From Filimonas effusa (lineage in GTDB: Bacteria; Bacteroidota; Bacteroidia; Chitinophagales; Chitinophagaceae): DNA of 64,000 nt. The stretch is taken from NCBI RefSeq assembly GCF_004118675.1, contig NZ_SDHZ01000001.1, positions 930,001 to 994,000 on the forward strand, read 5' to 3'. The notes under the pieces were generated by a model. The model saw only the letters and a list, made by a program, of their open reading frames with translations, was not told the origin of the DNA and ran no database searches. A program made the position numbers and the translations under genes. Positions 17,409 to 27,206 of the stretch are shown here, in pieces (the stretch's first letter is position 1; each line of letters starts with the position of its first letter).

Positions 17409-18722
17409 TTATTTCACGACATCTGTACCTACGGCATAATTCAGCTGCTCCTTGGCCAAAGCCAGGTTTAGCTGTTGTGCAATCAACCTTTGCTGCGATG
17501 TGGTGAAATCTGTAAAAAAGTCTATGAATTCAGGTAAACCCACCTGCTTTAAAGCATAGCTTTTAACCATGTTTTCCTGCATACCACGATAATCTTCATA
17601 AAACTGCTCGCGACTGCTGTTATGCTGTTGCAGCGCAATAGCCAGCTTCTGGTAGGCATTACGGATATCCTGGCGTAAGCTCGTAGCGGCATCCTGTGTA
17701 AGCGCCTGCTGCTGTTTAATAGTAGCCTCGGCGCTCTTTATATTCCCCTGGTTCCGGTTAAACAGCGGCAGCGGTACCGAAAACCCTACGCCCCAGTAAT
17801 TGATGGCAACATTCGAGTTCTTGTCAAAATTGGTTTGAACCGTAACATCGGGCACCCGCAACGCTTTCTGGTAAGCCAGGTTTTGCTGCTGGTAAAGCAC
17901 CTGCGCCTGCTGCAACTGGTAATAAGGATTGTTTTGTTCCCCGCTGGCAATCACGGCATCTATCTGTTCAGGCATCGATGCGTTAACCCCGGCAAATAAA
18001 GCCGTTGCATTGGTGGCAGGTAATATAAAGCTGCCATCCTTTACCTGTAACAATACCCGCAGGTCGGTCTGTGTATCCGCTATATCCCTGTCCAGCTCCG
18101 CCATATCCTGTTGCAGCGATAACACCAGCGCCTGTATCCGCAGGTAATCCTTGCGGGCAATATTACCCGCTTCCAGCTGGGTTTTCATGCCGCTGGAAAG
18201 CTTTTGCAGCTGTGCCAGTTGCTCCTGGTATATCTGGCGGTAAGCTATTTGCTTGGCTACCATATAATAACCCGCATGCAGCTGGTAACGAAGATTACGA
18301 AGCAGGTCCTGCAGCTGTAATTCACTGATCCTGCCATTGGTGACAGCCATATTTATTTGCTTGCCGCGTTTGCCGGCAGTATAAATAAGCTGCTCCAGCT
18401 GAATGGCATATTGCGATAGGGGAGCGCCGTCCGATGTCGTTTTGCCATAAGGAAACCATTTGTTATCTGCCGTGATCATATGATCCGTGCTCAACACAGG
18501 GTTATCCCATAAACCGGCCTGTTTGATCAATGCCTTTTGGGCGTCTACATCATAGTGAGCTGCGAGCAGTTGCAGGTTGCTGTCTATAAAACGTTTTTCC
18601 GCATCCGGTAACGACAGCCGCAACGTGTCGGTGTAACTACTTACTTGTGCATGAGCCTTCGACTGTAACAGCAGTATTGAAACCAGTGCCGCTACGCCCC
18701 ATGCAGGATAAAGCCTTTTCAT
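17409..18722 (-). CDS. TolC-family outer-membrane channel (CzcC-like)
   Basis: This 437-aa outer-membrane efflux protein has a signal peptide ending at ~25 (LLQSKAHAQ). Two structural repeats of long alpha-helical coiled coils follow (LPDAEKRFIDSNLQLLAAHYDVDAQKALI, YQLQQAQVLYQQQNLAYQKALRVPDV). The family phrase YWGVGFSVPLPLFNRNQGNIKSAEA is characteristic of CzcC-like channels. It is the first gene of the efflux operon and forms the tripartite pump with the two genes downstream. Confidence 0.93.
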   Translation of the reverse strand: MKRLYPAWGVAALVSILLLQSKAHAQVSSYTDTLRLSLPDAEKRFIDSNLQLLAAHYDVDAQKALIKQAGLWDNPVLSTDHMITADNKWFPYGKTTSDGAPLSQYAIQLEQLIYTAGKRGKQINMAVTNGRISELQLQDLLRNLRYQLHAGYYMVAKQIAYRQIYQEQLAQLQKLSSGMKTQLEAGNIARKDYLRIQALVLSLQQDMAELDRDIADTQTDLRVLLQVKDGSFILPATNATALFAGVNASMPEQIDAVIASGEQNNPYYQLQQAQVLYQQQNLAYQKALRVPDVTVQTNFDKNSNVAINYWGVGFSVPLPLFNRNQGNIKSAEATIKQQQALTQDAATSLRQDIRNAYQKLAIALQQHNSSREQFYEDYRGMQENMVKSYALKQVGLPEFIDFFTDFTTSQQRLIAQQLNLALAKEQLNYAVGTDVVK

Positions 18723-19013
18723 TGTTATAGTTAAATATGAGAAAATAGAAATAACACGCTAAACAGCAGTATTCGTATCGGAATATAAAAGCATCGGCCT
18801 GAGTCCAGTGGCGGCACCCTGAGTGCCGGCAGTTGAAAGCATACACGCCTTAAGCCTTAAAAATCGATACATTAAATACTGTTCACGGAAATCAAGGAAA
18901 TTGGTCCCATAACCGGGATGCATTGGCTTTGGTAAACAGGATATTGAATAAAAAGTCAACCAGACTATCCTAACAACTCCCTATTCCTTTCATCTGCCAA
19001 AATACCATCTATG

Positions 19014-19403
19014 CTACGCCTTGGGCGGCGGCGGATTTATCTCCTTTACAAAAAAGCAAAGCCTGGAATCATTAATAGGATGCTGATAAGTATACCTGGC
19101 AATGGGTACCGGTACAACAGTTACAAGGTCGCTGAAGGTAATTAGTTTAATAGGAACATGCTTGTGCGCCTGCAGGTCTTTGTGTTCAATATTGTCCTGG
19201 TGATATTCAGGAAGCGCATTCTCATTCTGCAGCACTATTTCAGCCACATATTCCACTACAGAGTTGATTTCATTGATCTCACCTATGCTTTCAGCATGTA
19301 TGTCAATAGGATCAAAATCCTGCATGAATACGCTCATGTTCAGTATTTGCAGTGCTACTACAAAACTTAACAGCCGGGCAATATGTATTCTGGTTGGTCT
19401 CAT
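19014..19403 (-). CDS. small His-rich hypothetical next to metal-efflux operon
   Basis: The 129-aa protein has an N-terminal hydrophobic segment (LLSFVVALQILNMSVFMQ) that is either a signal peptide or an anchor. An acidic/histidine stretch follows (EYHQDNIEHKDLQAHKH), then a tail ending INPPPPKA. It lies 291 nt upstream of the TolC-like gene on the same strand. Small proteins of this shape often sit at the start of czc-like loci in Bacteroidota. Inference: a periplasmic metal-binding or sensing accessory. No family assignment is certain. The 18723-19013 gap between them holds no gene. Confidence 0.6.
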   Translation of the reverse strand: MRPTRIHIARLLSFVVALQILNMSVFMQDFDPIDIHAESIGEINEINSVVEYVAEIVLQNENALPEYHQDNIEHKDLQAHKHVPIKLITFSDLVTVVPVPIARYTYQHPINDSRLCFFVKEINPPPPKA

Positions 19404-19500
19404 GCAGAGAAAAACTTAGCACAATTTTACATATGAATTCTGAAAACTAAGTGTTAATAGCGCCTGTAATGTTAGTTTTAATTACAAATTAATAAAAAAA

Positions 19501-19526
19501 AGGGCGATACCGGAAAGTATCGCCCT
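19501..19526 (-). terminator. terminator of secDF
   Basis: A 10-bp perfect stem, AGGGCGATAC / GTATCGCCCT, with a CGGAAA loop lies 23 nt beyond the secDF stop. A run of nine T on the minus strand follows it. Confidence 0.9.
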
Positions 19527-19548
19527 TTTATATCAAAGTAAACTGTGT

Positions 19549-22500
19549 TTATTTCTTCACGTCTTCAATGTCTCCACCCAATGGCTTGTCTTTTTTGCCA
19601 AGATCCAGGAGGATAGGAGCGGCTACGAAAATAGAGGAGTAAGTACCTGTAACAACACCAATCAGCATCGCAAAGGCAAAACCTCTGGTAACTTCACCAC
19701 CGAAGATAAACAGGATAAGGATGGTAAGGAACACTGTCAGAGACGTCATCACCGTACGGCTTAACGTTTGGTTGATCGCCCTGTTGATAATGTTGATCTT
19801 GCTTTCCCCCTTCATCAGTTTCGTATCTTCCCTGATACGGTCGTATACGATAACGGTATCGTTCATCGAGAAACCAATAACCGTTAAGATCGCCGCAATG
19901 AAGTGCTGATCAATTTCCAGCGGGAATGGCACTACCTTACGCAGGAAGCTGAACACTGCCAGTGTTACAAATACGTCGTGTAACAGTGATACGATAGTAC
20001 CCACAGAATAACGCCAGTCGCGGAAGCGGATAAAGATGTAGAAACAGATGACAATAAGCGCCAGTACAGTAGCCTTTGTAGCACCTTTTTTCAGATCATC
20101 TGAAATGGTCGGCAATACCGTCTGAGAGCTTTGTTTGTATTTACTGCTGAATACCTTGTAACTAGTTCCGGCTGGTAAATGTTTCTGTAAACCGGTATAT
20201 AAGGTTTCTTCAACCAGTGAGTCTACGTTATTGCCGGTTTCATGGATCTTATATGCGGTAGTGATATTCAGCTGGGTTGGTTTGTCAACTGTTTTAATGA
20301 CAGGATACTCTCCAAACACCGCCTTCAGATCATCGGATACAGCTTGTTGGTCCGGAGCTTTATCAAATACAATAGTATAGCTGCGTCCGCCTTCAAATTC
20401 AACGCCGTAGTCGAATCCATAGAACAGGGCGCTTACACCCAGTATCAGTACTACCACAGAGATCGCGTAAGCTGCTTTACGGTATTCCACGAATTTGTAA
20501 GCAGCGTGTTTGAACACTTTCTGGCTTATACCGGTGAAATAATTGAAGTGGCGCTGTTTGTTGGTATAAATATCTGAGATCACACGTGATACCAGGATAC
20601 CGCAGAACAAAGACAACAGGAGACCTATGATTTGTGTAGTAGCAAAGCCTAATACAGGACCCAGGCCGAAATAAGCAAGGATTACAGCCGTCAGCAATGA
20701 AGTGATGTGTCCGTCCAGTACAGGCGCATAAGAACGCTTGTAACCGTCGTTCACCGCAGTCATATAGCTTTTACCCCTGGTTAACTCTTCTTTGATCCTT
20801 TCAAAGATCAGTACGTTGGTATCAACCGCCATACCAATAGTAAGAACCAGACCTGCTATACCGGGAGCCGTAAGCGTAAAGCCCATTGAGCTAAGTACAC
20901 CTATTGTGAACAGCAGGTTAAGTATCAGGGCAATATTGGCGATCAAACCGGCTGTGTTATAATAAACCAGCATCAGTGCAAAGATCACCAGGAACGACAG
21001 GCCAAAAGAAAGCATACCGCCTTTTACAGCAGAACTACCCAGGGTAGGCCCTACAATTTGTTCCTGTACAATTTTCGCAGGAGCAGGCAGTTTACCGGAT
21101 TGGAGGATATCTGCCATATCCTGTGCTTCAACAAGCGAATAGTTACCTGAGATCTCAGATTGTCCGTTAGGGATCACACTATTCACGAAAGGGGCACTGT
21201 AAACGATATTGTCAAGAACGATGGCAATAGGCTTGCCTATGTTCTTTTCCGTCATTTTAGCCCAGATCTTGGTACCGATAGGGTCCATACCCATTTTGAT
21301 GGCAATACGGCCTTTATCGTCAAAATCCTGGCGTGCTTCACTTACATTTTCACCTTCCAGTTCAGCAGAACCGTTGTCTTTTGTGCGGATGGCATACAAA
21401 GGAATGATATTGCTGAACTTAGGATCGCTTTCGTCTACCTTTCCATACATGAAGGTCAGGTTGGAAGGGAAACGGCTGCGAACAACATTCATCTTCAGGT
21501 ATTCATTAACCTGTGCCGTATCTTTTACCTGTACATAACCCAGGTTGGCAGGATATTGTACCTGGCCGTTTTGTCCGCGCTGACCCTGTGAGAAACCAAT
21601 AAGGCTGCTCAAAGGATATTCAAGCGCTCTCAGCTTCGCAGAATCGACATCTCCTTTGGCAGTAGCTGTTTTGGCGCCGCCGCTCAGATCAGAAAGTGTA
21701 CCGGTAGTGGTGGTATCATGAGCAGGAGCAGCTGTAGTAGCAGCACTGTCGGCAGCTGGTTTGGCCAGCAGGCTGTCGGTGCTTGTTGTTCCTTTCAGAT
21801 AAGCTGATAAAGCTTTTTCTGCACCAACAACCGCCTCACCTACTTCGCTGATATTATATACTTCGAAGAACTGGAGGTTGGCAGTAGACTGCAGGTAGTG
21901 ACGTACACGTTCCGGGTCGTTCACACCGGCCAGCTCAATGGTAATGATACCTTTGGCAGGATCGGGGTTAATGGTAGGAGAGGCTACACCAAAACGGTCT
22001 ATCCTCGTACGTAAAATACGGTAAGTATTGTTGAAGGCTTTGCCGGCTTCTTCACGGAGATAACCGATAACGATAGCGTCAGAAGCATCAAATTTGATCT
22101 TTCCATTGCTGCGTGCCGAGAAATAAGGCGCCAGCTTGGCTGTAGGGTTGGCTTTCTTGAACTCTTCATTGAAAAGCGTGATAAGATCGGCGCCACTGTT
22201 GGCTTTCCGATCAACTGCTGCTTTCATTGCGTTGTTAAAAGCCGCGTCCTTGGTGTTGTTTGCCAGGGAATGGATCAATCCATCCAGGCCAACAGCCATG
22301 GTTACGCTCATACCGCCTTGCAGATCAAGGCCCAGCTTTAACTCGCTTTCTTTGGCGCTCTTGTAGCTGACAACGCCAAATGGCCCGACCTTAGCATCTT
22401 TTGTGCTATCGAGCAGATGTTTTACTTGATTCTTCCGGGCTTCTTTTAATGTATCTGCATAAGCAGCCTGCAGTGCTTTGTCGCCGGGGTACTTCTGTTC

Positions 22501-22650
22501 AGGCGTAGCATAATGTGCCTTCAGCCACTTCTCTGCTTTTTCTTCCATCTTGCTTTCGTGGCTGCGTACAAACCAGGTAAAAGACAGTTGGTAGAGACAA
22601 ATTAAAATCAGCGCAATCGTAAAGAAACGCACCAAACCTTTCAGTTGCAT
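19549..22650 (-). CDS. secDF: fused protein translocase subunit SecDF
   Basis: This is the proton-driven accessory of the Sec translocon; SecD and SecF are fused, as usual in Bacteroidota (1033 aa). SecD covers roughly residues 1-680, with the motif LKLGLDLQGGMSVTM near the N-terminus, the P1 domain, and GLVLTIGMAVDTNVLIFERIKEE in the TM region. SecF follows at ~720-1033 (FDYGVEFEGGRSYTI, VIGFSMNDTVIVYDRIRE). A variable linker with Ala/Thr/Asp is inserted in SecD around residues 285-330. I chose the ATG at 22650 (MQLKGLVRFF), the conserved start; a TTG at 22668 would add six residues. A perfect TATCTTTG -7 box lies 33 nt upstream. Confidence 0.96.
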   Translation of the reverse strand: MQLKGLVRFFTIALILICLYQLSFTWFVRSHESKMEEKAEKWLKAHYATPEQKYPGDKALQAAYADTLKEARKNQVKHLLDSTKDAKVGPFGVVSYKSAKESELKLGLDLQGGMSVTMAVGLDGLIHSLANNTKDAAFNNAMKAAVDRKANSGADLITLFNEEFKKANPTAKLAPYFSARSNGKIKFDASDAIVIGYLREEAGKAFNNTYRILRTRIDRFGVASPTINPDPAKGIITIELAGVNDPERVRHYLQSTANLQFFEVYNISEVGEAVVGAEKALSAYLKGTTSTDSLLAKPAADSAATTAAPAHDTTTTGTLSDLSGGAKTATAKGDVDSAKLRALEYPLSSLIGFSQGQRGQNGQVQYPANLGYVQVKDTAQVNEYLKMNVVRSRFPSNLTFMYGKVDESDPKFSNIIPLYAIRTKDNGSAELEGENVSEARQDFDDKGRIAIKMGMDPIGTKIWAKMTEKNIGKPIAIVLDNIVYSAPFVNSVIPNGQSEISGNYSLVEAQDMADILQSGKLPAPAKIVQEQIVGPTLGSSAVKGGMLSFGLSFLVIFALMLVYYNTAGLIANIALILNLLFTIGVLSSMGFTLTAPGIAGLVLTIGMAVDTNVLIFERIKEELTRGKSYMTAVNDGYKRSYAPVLDGHITSLLTAVILAYFGLGPVLGFATTQIIGLLLSLFCGILVSRVISDIYTNKQRHFNYFTGISQKVFKHAAYKFVEYRKAAYAISVVVLILGVSALFYGFDYGVEFEGGRSYTIVFDKAPDQQAVSDDLKAVFGEYPVIKTVDKPTQLNITTAYKIHETGNNVDSLVEETLYTGLQKHLPAGTSYKVFSSKYKQSSQTVLPTISDDLKKGATKATVLALIVICFYIFIRFRDWRYSVGTIVSLLHDVFVTLAVFSFLRKVVPFPLEIDQHFIAAILTVIGFSMNDTVIVYDRIREDTKLMKGESKINIINRAINQTLSRTVMTSLTVFLTILILFIFGGEVTRGFAFAMLIGVVTGTYSSIFVAAPILLDLGKKDKPLGGDIEDVKK

Positions 22651-22682
22651 ACTTGTAAGGGTTTTCAATTTTTATTGAGCGG

Positions 22683-22690
22683 CAAAGATA
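22683..22690 (-). promoter_or_regulatory. -7 box of secDF promoter
   Basis: The minus strand reads TATCTTTG, an exact TAnnTTTG match, 32 nt before the chosen ATG. The -33 TTG is not perfectly spaced. Confidence 0.55.
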
Positions 22691-22731
22691 GGGGTTGACA
22701 TTCAAAATAAACAGATACTAAAAAAAAGCTC

Positions 22732-23199
22732 CTATTGAACATCTGTAAGGCTGATATCGAAGTACAAAACACTATTCGCCGGAAGTCCGGGCATTGCAGT
22801 ACAGCCATACCCTAAATAGGAGGGGATCACCAGTTTTATACGGCCGCCTTTTTTAATAAGCGGCAGACCTGCTTTCCAGCCGCCGATCAAACCATTTAAA
22901 TTAAATGTTACAGGTGCCGTAGATTTGTCAAATACATAACCGGTAAGCAAAGCGCCCGTATAGGTCACCGTTACACGCGATTCCAGCGATGGCGAAGCAC
23001 CACTCCCGGCAGTCATGATCTCGTAAAACAGGCCGTTGGGGAGTTGTGAATACTTGATTCCCGCCGTATCGCAAAAGTACTTCATCTTGCCGGCTTCCGT
23101 TTCAGGAGCTACAGCCTCACAGCCATTTTCATTATTCTTAAAACAGGAACTAAAACTAAAAACAAAAACGATCAGTAGGAGAGGTGAAAAATAACGCAT
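22732..23199 (-). CDS. FKBP-type peptidyl-prolyl isomerase, lipoprotein
   Basis: The protein has 155 aa from the ATG at 23199. A lipoprotein signal (LLLIVFVFSFSSC) anchors it outside the cytoplasm. The FKBP domain covers ~residues 55-155: VTVTYTGALLTGYVFDKS, GLIGGWKAGLPLIKKGGRIKLVIPSYLGYG and ANSVLYFDISLTDV carry the usual ligand-pocket residues (Y, F, D, W, Y). It probably assists folding of secreted proteins. It lies beside secDF on the same strand. The open frame extends further upstream but overlaps the next gene's stop and has no signal peptide, so I reject the long form. Confidence 0.9.
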   Translation of the reverse strand: MRYFSPLLLIVFVFSFSSCFKNNENGCEAVAPETEAGKMKYFCDTAGIKYSQLPNGLFYEIMTAGSGASPSLESRVTVTYTGALLTGYVFDKSTAPVTFNLNGLIGGWKAGLPLIKKGGRIKLVIPSYLGYGCTAMPGLPANSVLYFDISLTDVQ

Positions 23200-23239
23200 T
23201 GAGAGAAATATTAATTTCAGGTTTATTCTGTGTATTAGA

Positions 23240-23590
23240 CTATTCTGAAGCTGGATTAGCTGCATCTTCCTGTTTTTTAAGCAGGTTTTTCTTTTTTTGT
23301 AATAACTCACGGTATTGCTGCTCATACATTTCCCACTGGTATTTCTTGTAAAAAACAGCAATAAAAACAGCAATAACGGCAACAGCTATTATTATTACAT
23401 TCGGATTTACCTGGCTGTTGGCTACCATATTGGCGCGCTCGTACCACCCTGAACCTAGGGATAATAAAATGCCCGCGCCAAACGCCACGCCAACAGGCAA
23501 ACCCACGAAAAGCTGCCGCAGCGCACGTTTGTTGCGATCCCGGTTCTGCTCCCACCAGGTGATGAACGCTTCTTCTCTTTTGGCTAACAT
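23240..23590 (-). CDS. small membrane protein, two TM helices
   Basis: The protein has 116 aa from the ATG at 23590 (MLAKREEAFITWWEQ). There are two hydrophobic helices (LPVGVAFGAGILLSLGS and NVIIIAVAVIAVFIAVFY) separated by a short loop. A charged coiled-coil-like tail follows (YEQQYRELLQKKKNLLKKQE). No family is recognised. It is divergent from the HU/SPOR gene, with only 67 nt between starts, and 40 nt upstream of the FKBP gene on the same strand. Confidence 0.7.
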   Translation of the reverse strand: MLAKREEAFITWWEQNRDRNKRALRQLFVGLPVGVAFGAGILLSLGSGWYERANMVANSQVNPNVIIIAVAVIAVFIAVFYKKYQWEMYEQQYRELLQKKKNLLKKQEDAANPASE

Positions 23591-23657
23591 ACCCCTCAAA
23601 GTTAGCCTAAAGGTGGATAAGTTGGTTAAAATCATTACATTGCTTAAAACTAGCGAT

Positions 23658-24584
23658 GTGAATAAATACGATGCCTTCATTCATGACTTCCTGGTCCAGC
23701 ACCAGCAGGTAACCCTCGAGAAGATCGGGACGTTACAGGTGACCGGAGATCAGAAATTACCTGAACATGGCACCAATGCAGCCCCTGTTGTGCAATTTTC
23801 ATTCGACCGTAAGGCCGAAACCGACCCCTTGCTGTTGGATTTTATTGCCGAAAGATCCGTAAAGAACAGGGCCCTGGTGGCAGCCGACCTATCCTCTTAC
23901 CTCGAGCAGGTCCGCCAGTTCATCAATATCGGGAAACCCTATGTCATCCCGGGTATTGGAGCCGTGTTTATGGCTAAATCCATGGGATACGAATTCTCTC
24001 AGCAATCCGGCGCCAGCTTTGTCGCCAGCCCCATGGTGCCCGTTTCTACTACAGAACATTATATCGAAGCCGATCCGGCAGAATCGGGGCGTATCCGCAA
24101 AAAGAACAGCCTGGCAGGACTCGCATTCGTGGTATTGGTACTGGTGATTGGCGGCGTAGCCTGGGCCATTTACAACCGCGTAAAGGATGACAAAGGCAGC
24201 AATAGTGTTCAGTCCGAACAACAGGCGCCTCCCCCCGGAGAGCAACAGCCCGACACTACTGCAACTGCGGTAGCTGCTTCTGCCGATACGCAGGCCCCGG
24301 GCACTGCAACAACTGCTGCTCCGGCCACTCAGGCTGCCGCAGGAGGCATGCGCAGCTATAAATTCGTATTTGAAACCACCGCCAGCGGCGACCGGGCCCG
24401 TACCCGCACAGCACAGCTGCAATCGTTTGGCGACCCTGCCTTCTACGATAGCACTAAGCTGTCCGACAACTCCTACCAATACCGCCTGTATCTCAAACAC
24501 AATATGAATATCGGGGACTCAACGAGAGTAAAAGACTCCCTGAGGATGTATCTCGACAGAAATGTAACCTTAGCCCAAGACTGA
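23658..24584 (+). CDS. HU-like (CCDC81-type) and SPOR domain protein
   Basis: The protein has 308 aa from a GTG at 23658 (VNKYDAFIHDFLVQHQQVTL). Residues ~1-135 form a tandem HU-like/CCDC81-type module (EKIGTLQV; KPYVIPGIGAVFMAKSMGYEF). A single TM helix lies near 150-172 (LAGLAFVVLVLVIGGVAWAIY). A low-complexity Ala/Thr/Gln/Pro linker covers ~180-230. The C-terminal ~75 residues (YKFVFETTASGDRARTRTAQLQ ... YQYRLYLKHNM) are a SPOR domain, which in known cases binds denuded septal peptidoglycan. The protein would sit in the inner membrane with the HU-like part in the cytoplasm, perhaps linking division to another structure. The longer open frame upstream overlaps the divergent gene and is rejected. 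Confidence 0.82.
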   Translation: MNKYDAFIHDFLVQHQQVTLEKIGTLQVTGDQKLPEHGTNAAPVVQFSFDRKAETDPLLLDFIAERSVKNRALVAADLSSYLEQVRQFINIGKPYVIPGIGAVFMAKSMGYEFSQQSGASFVASPMVPVSTTEHYIEADPAESGRIRKKNSLAGLAFVVLVLVIGGVAWAIYNRVKDDKGSNSVQSEQQAPPPGEQQPDTTATAVAASADTQAPGTATTAAPATQAAAGGMRSYKFVFETTASGDRARTRTAQLQSFGDPAFYDSTKLSDNSYQYRLYLKHNMNIGDSTRVKDSLRMYLDRNVTLAQD

Positions 24585-24731
24585 GAGCCACGGACAGAGA
24601 GAAATAAAAGAGTTGGAAACACGGTTTCACTTTTTACATGACCGGGCAGGCTTAACGGTAAGGTTTTACCGGCAGGAATATTAAAAACCGGGCTCCGGGG
24701 GAAAAAGTGCTGCGGGCGGCTAAAGCCGGGC

Positions 24732-24783
24732 AAGTGCGATACAAGTGCGATGCATCTGCGATATAAGTGCGATACAAGAGCGG
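24732..24783. repeat. 11-bp tandem repeat in intergenic region
   Basis: The unit AAGTGCGATAC is repeated four times with few changes (24732, 24743, 24754, 24765) plus a partial fifth copy. It lies in the 434-nt gap between the HU/SPOR gene and groEL, which otherwise holds only the groEL terminator and no gene. Confidence 0.75.
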
Positions 24784-24895
24784 TTATAGTATACTTAAGG
24801 TATATTGATGGTATAGTTGCCGTTTACTGATATTTTACTGTCAGCATCTTCAATATGGCATAGCTGCGGCTCTTATATTCCCTTTTTATAAAAGC

Positions 24896-24934
24896 AAACG
24901 GGGCCGACCAAAAGAAATTGGCCGGCCCCGTTTT
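24896..24934 (-). terminator. terminator of groESL region
   Basis: The long stem AAACGGGGCCG.CCA / TGG.CGGCCCCGTTT with a T-rich minus-strand tail lies ~85 nt beyond the groEL stop. Confidence 0.8.
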
Positions 24935-25018
24935 ATGAATTTGCAAGAATCGGGTCTGTTGTAACATTGAAACGCAGGGAATCTGGTCTCAAGCTATCAT
25001 CCGTCATCTGCCGTTTAA

Positions 25019-26653
25019 TTAATACCCCATACCGCCCATATCAGGAGCAGCAGCATGGCTATGGCCAGCTTCCGGTTTTGGTTTGTCGGCAACCACACAT
25101 TCAGTGGTCAACAGCATACCAGCGATAGAAGCAGCGTTTTCCAATGCTACACGGCTAACTTTGGTAGGATCGATCACACCCGCTTTGAACAGGTATTCGA
25201 AGGTTTCAGTGCGGGCATTGAAGCCATAGTCACCTTCACCTTCCCTGATACCCTGGATGATGATAGAACCTTCCAGGCCGCAGTTGGCTACGATCTGACG
25301 TAAAGGCTCCTCTACAGCACGGCGTACGATAGAGATACCGGTTGTTTCGTCGGCATTTACACCTTTCAGTTTGTCTAAAGCAGATACCGCACGGATATAA
25401 GCAACACCACCACCAGGAACGATACCTTCTTCTACAGCAGCTCTTGTGGCATGTAAAGCGTCGTCAACACGGTCTTTCTTCTCTTTCATTTCCACTTCAG
25501 TAGCAGCACCTACATACAGTACAGCCACACCACCGCCTAACTTAGCCAGACGCTCCTGTAATTTTTCTTTATCGTAGTCAGATGTAGTGTTCTCGATCTG
25601 AGCTTTGATTTGGTTTACGCGGGCAACGATATCGTTTTTCTTGCCTTTACCACCAACGATGATCGTGTTGTCTTTGTTGATAGTGATAGAAGCAGCCTGA
25701 CCTAAAGAAGTGATGTCGGCGTTTTCCAGTTTGAAGCCAGTGTCTTCGCTGATTACAGTACCAGCAGTCAATACCGCGATATCCTGTAACATTTCTTTAC
25801 GACGGTCACCGAAACCAGGCGCTTTCACAGCAGCTACTTTCAGGGTACCACGTAATTTGTTTACTACCAGGGTAGCCAGTGCTTCACCTTCCAGGTCTTC
25901 AGAAATGATAACCAGGGGACGGCCGCTTTGTGCCACTTTCTCCAGGATGTGCAGGATATCTTTCATAGCGCTGATCTTCTTGTCGTAGATCAGGATGTAA
26001 GGGTTCTGCAGGTCGGCTTCCATTTTTTCGCTGTTGGTAACGAAATAAGGAGAGATATAACCACGGTCGAATTGCATACCTTCTACTACGTCAACGGTAG
26101 TATCGGTACCTTTTGCTTCTTCAACAGTGATAACGCCTTCTTTACCTACTTTCTGCATGGCTTCAGCAATCAGTTTGCCGATCGCGTTGTCGTTGTTGGC
26201 AGAAATAGTGGCAACCTGCTCTATCATTTTGTTGTTGTTGCCAACATCTTTTTTCTGAGTGGCCAGGTTAGCTACAATAGTTTGAACCGCTTTGTCGATA
26301 CCGCGTTTCAGATCCATTGGGTTAGCACCTGCAGCTACCATTTTCAGACCTTCGCTGATGATAGCCTGAGCCAGTACGGTTGCAGTAGTAGTACCGTCAC
26401 CTGCAATATCTGCAGTTTTGGAAGCTACTTCTTTCACCATTTGAGCGCCCATGTTCTCGATAGCGTCTTCCAGCTCAATTTCTTTTGCTACGGTAACACC
26501 ATCTTTAGTAACGGCAGGAGCGCCGAATTTTTTCTCGATTACTACGTTACGGCCTTTAGGTCCTAAGGTAACCTTAACCGCATTCGCCAGGGTGTCAACA
26601 CCCTTTTTCATTTTATTTCTTGCTTCGATGTCGAAGTATATTTGCTTAGCCAT
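25019..26653 (-). CDS. groL: chaperonin GroEL (Hsp60)
   Basis: This 544-aa ATP-dependent chaperonin is full length. The ATP site motifs are visible ([73 protein letters not shown]), and the C-terminus is the usual GGMGY tail. It is encoded 74 nt downstream of groES on the same strand, the standard operon. No CIRCE element is seen upstream of groES. Confidence 0.98.
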   Translation of the reverse strand: MAKQIYFDIEARNKMKKGVDTLANAVKVTLGPKGRNVVIEKKFGAPAVTKDGVTVAKEIELEDAIENMGAQMVKEVASKTADIAGDGTTTATVLAQAIISEGLKMVAAGANPMDLKRGIDKAVQTIVANLATQKKDVGNNNKMIEQVATISANNDNAIGKLIAEAMQKVGKEGVITVEEAKGTDTTVDVVEGMQFDRGYISPYFVTNSEKMEADLQNPYILIYDKKISAMKDILHILEKVAQSGRPLVIISEDLEGEALATLVVNKLRGTLKVAAVKAPGFGDRRKEMLQDIAVLTAGTVISEDTGFKLENADITSLGQAASITINKDNTIIVGGKGKKNDIVARVNQIKAQIENTTSDYDKEKLQERLAKLGGGVAVLYVGAATEVEMKEKKDRVDDALHATRAAVEEGIVPGGGVAYIRAVSALDKLKGVNADETTGISIVRRAVEEPLRQIVANCGLEGSIIIQGIREGEGDYGFNARTETFEYLFKAGVIDPTKVSRVALENAASIAGMLLTTECVVADKPKPEAGHSHAAAPDMGGMGY

Positions 26654-26727
26654 TGTTAAACGCTGTTTTTAAAAGGAAATATTTACCCGGAATTTAACTA
26701 AGATGTTGAGTATCCGGTATTTAAGAT

Positions 26728-27012
26728 TTAAACGATAGCGAGAATATCACTCTCACGCATGATCAGGTAGTCGGCACCTTCAATAGAGATCTCAGTACCG
26801 GCATATTTACCATATAAGACAGTGTCACCTGCTTTTACGGTTACAGGCTCGTCTTTTTTACCGGGGCCGGCAGCGATTACTGTGCCGCGTTGTGGTTTTT
26901 CTTTAGCGGTGTCAGGAATAATGATACCACCTGCAGTCTTTTCTTCGGCAGGTGCTGGTTTTACGATCACCCTGTCATGAAGTGGGGTAACACTATTTGG
27001 TTTCTTGGCCAT
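26728..27012 (-). CDS. groS: co-chaperonin GroES
   Basis: This 94-aa co-chaperonin forms the lid of GroEL. It has the mobile-loop region ([29 protein letters not shown]) and the usual beta-barrel ending ([13 protein letters not shown]). It is the first gene of the groESL operon. It is divergent from nusB, with a 265-nt shared promoter region that carries a 15-bp direct repeat. Confidence 0.97.
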   Translation of the reverse strand: MAKKPNSVTPLHDRVIVKPAPAEEKTAGGIIIPDTAKEKPQRGTVIAAGPGKKDEPVTVKAGDTVLYGKYAGTEISIEGADYLIMRESDILAIV

Positions 27013-27097
27013 AGTTGTATCTGTTTAAAAATTTGAGTTTTACAAAAGCTGTGTTAACGATTTCTATGCCATAGGCTTAGAGCTGCTGAAAACAGGT

Positions 27098-27206
27098 CAA
27101 AATTTCATTTTTGTTCTAATTCCGGCATTTTTAAGGGAGGAGGGCTGCCAATATTTGCGTCCTGCAAAGGAATATATTTCTGTAACCGTGACAAAATTTC
27201 ATTTTT
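27098..27206. promoter_or_regulatory. 15-bp direct repeat in groES/nusB divergent promoter region
   Basis: CAAAATTTCATTTTT occurs identically at 27098-27112 and 27192-27206, 94 bp apart. An inverted repeat CACCAAAA/TTTTGGTG (27222-27229/27237-27244) lies just before a TATCTTCG -7-like box (27246-27253) for nusB. These may be operator sites for heat-shock or growth control. Confidence 0.4.

Noticed and set aside
23418-23657. N-terminal extension of the HU/SPOR gene
   Set aside because: It runs antisense over the divergent small membrane protein gene and lacks domain similarity. The GTG at 23658 fits the HU-like domain start.
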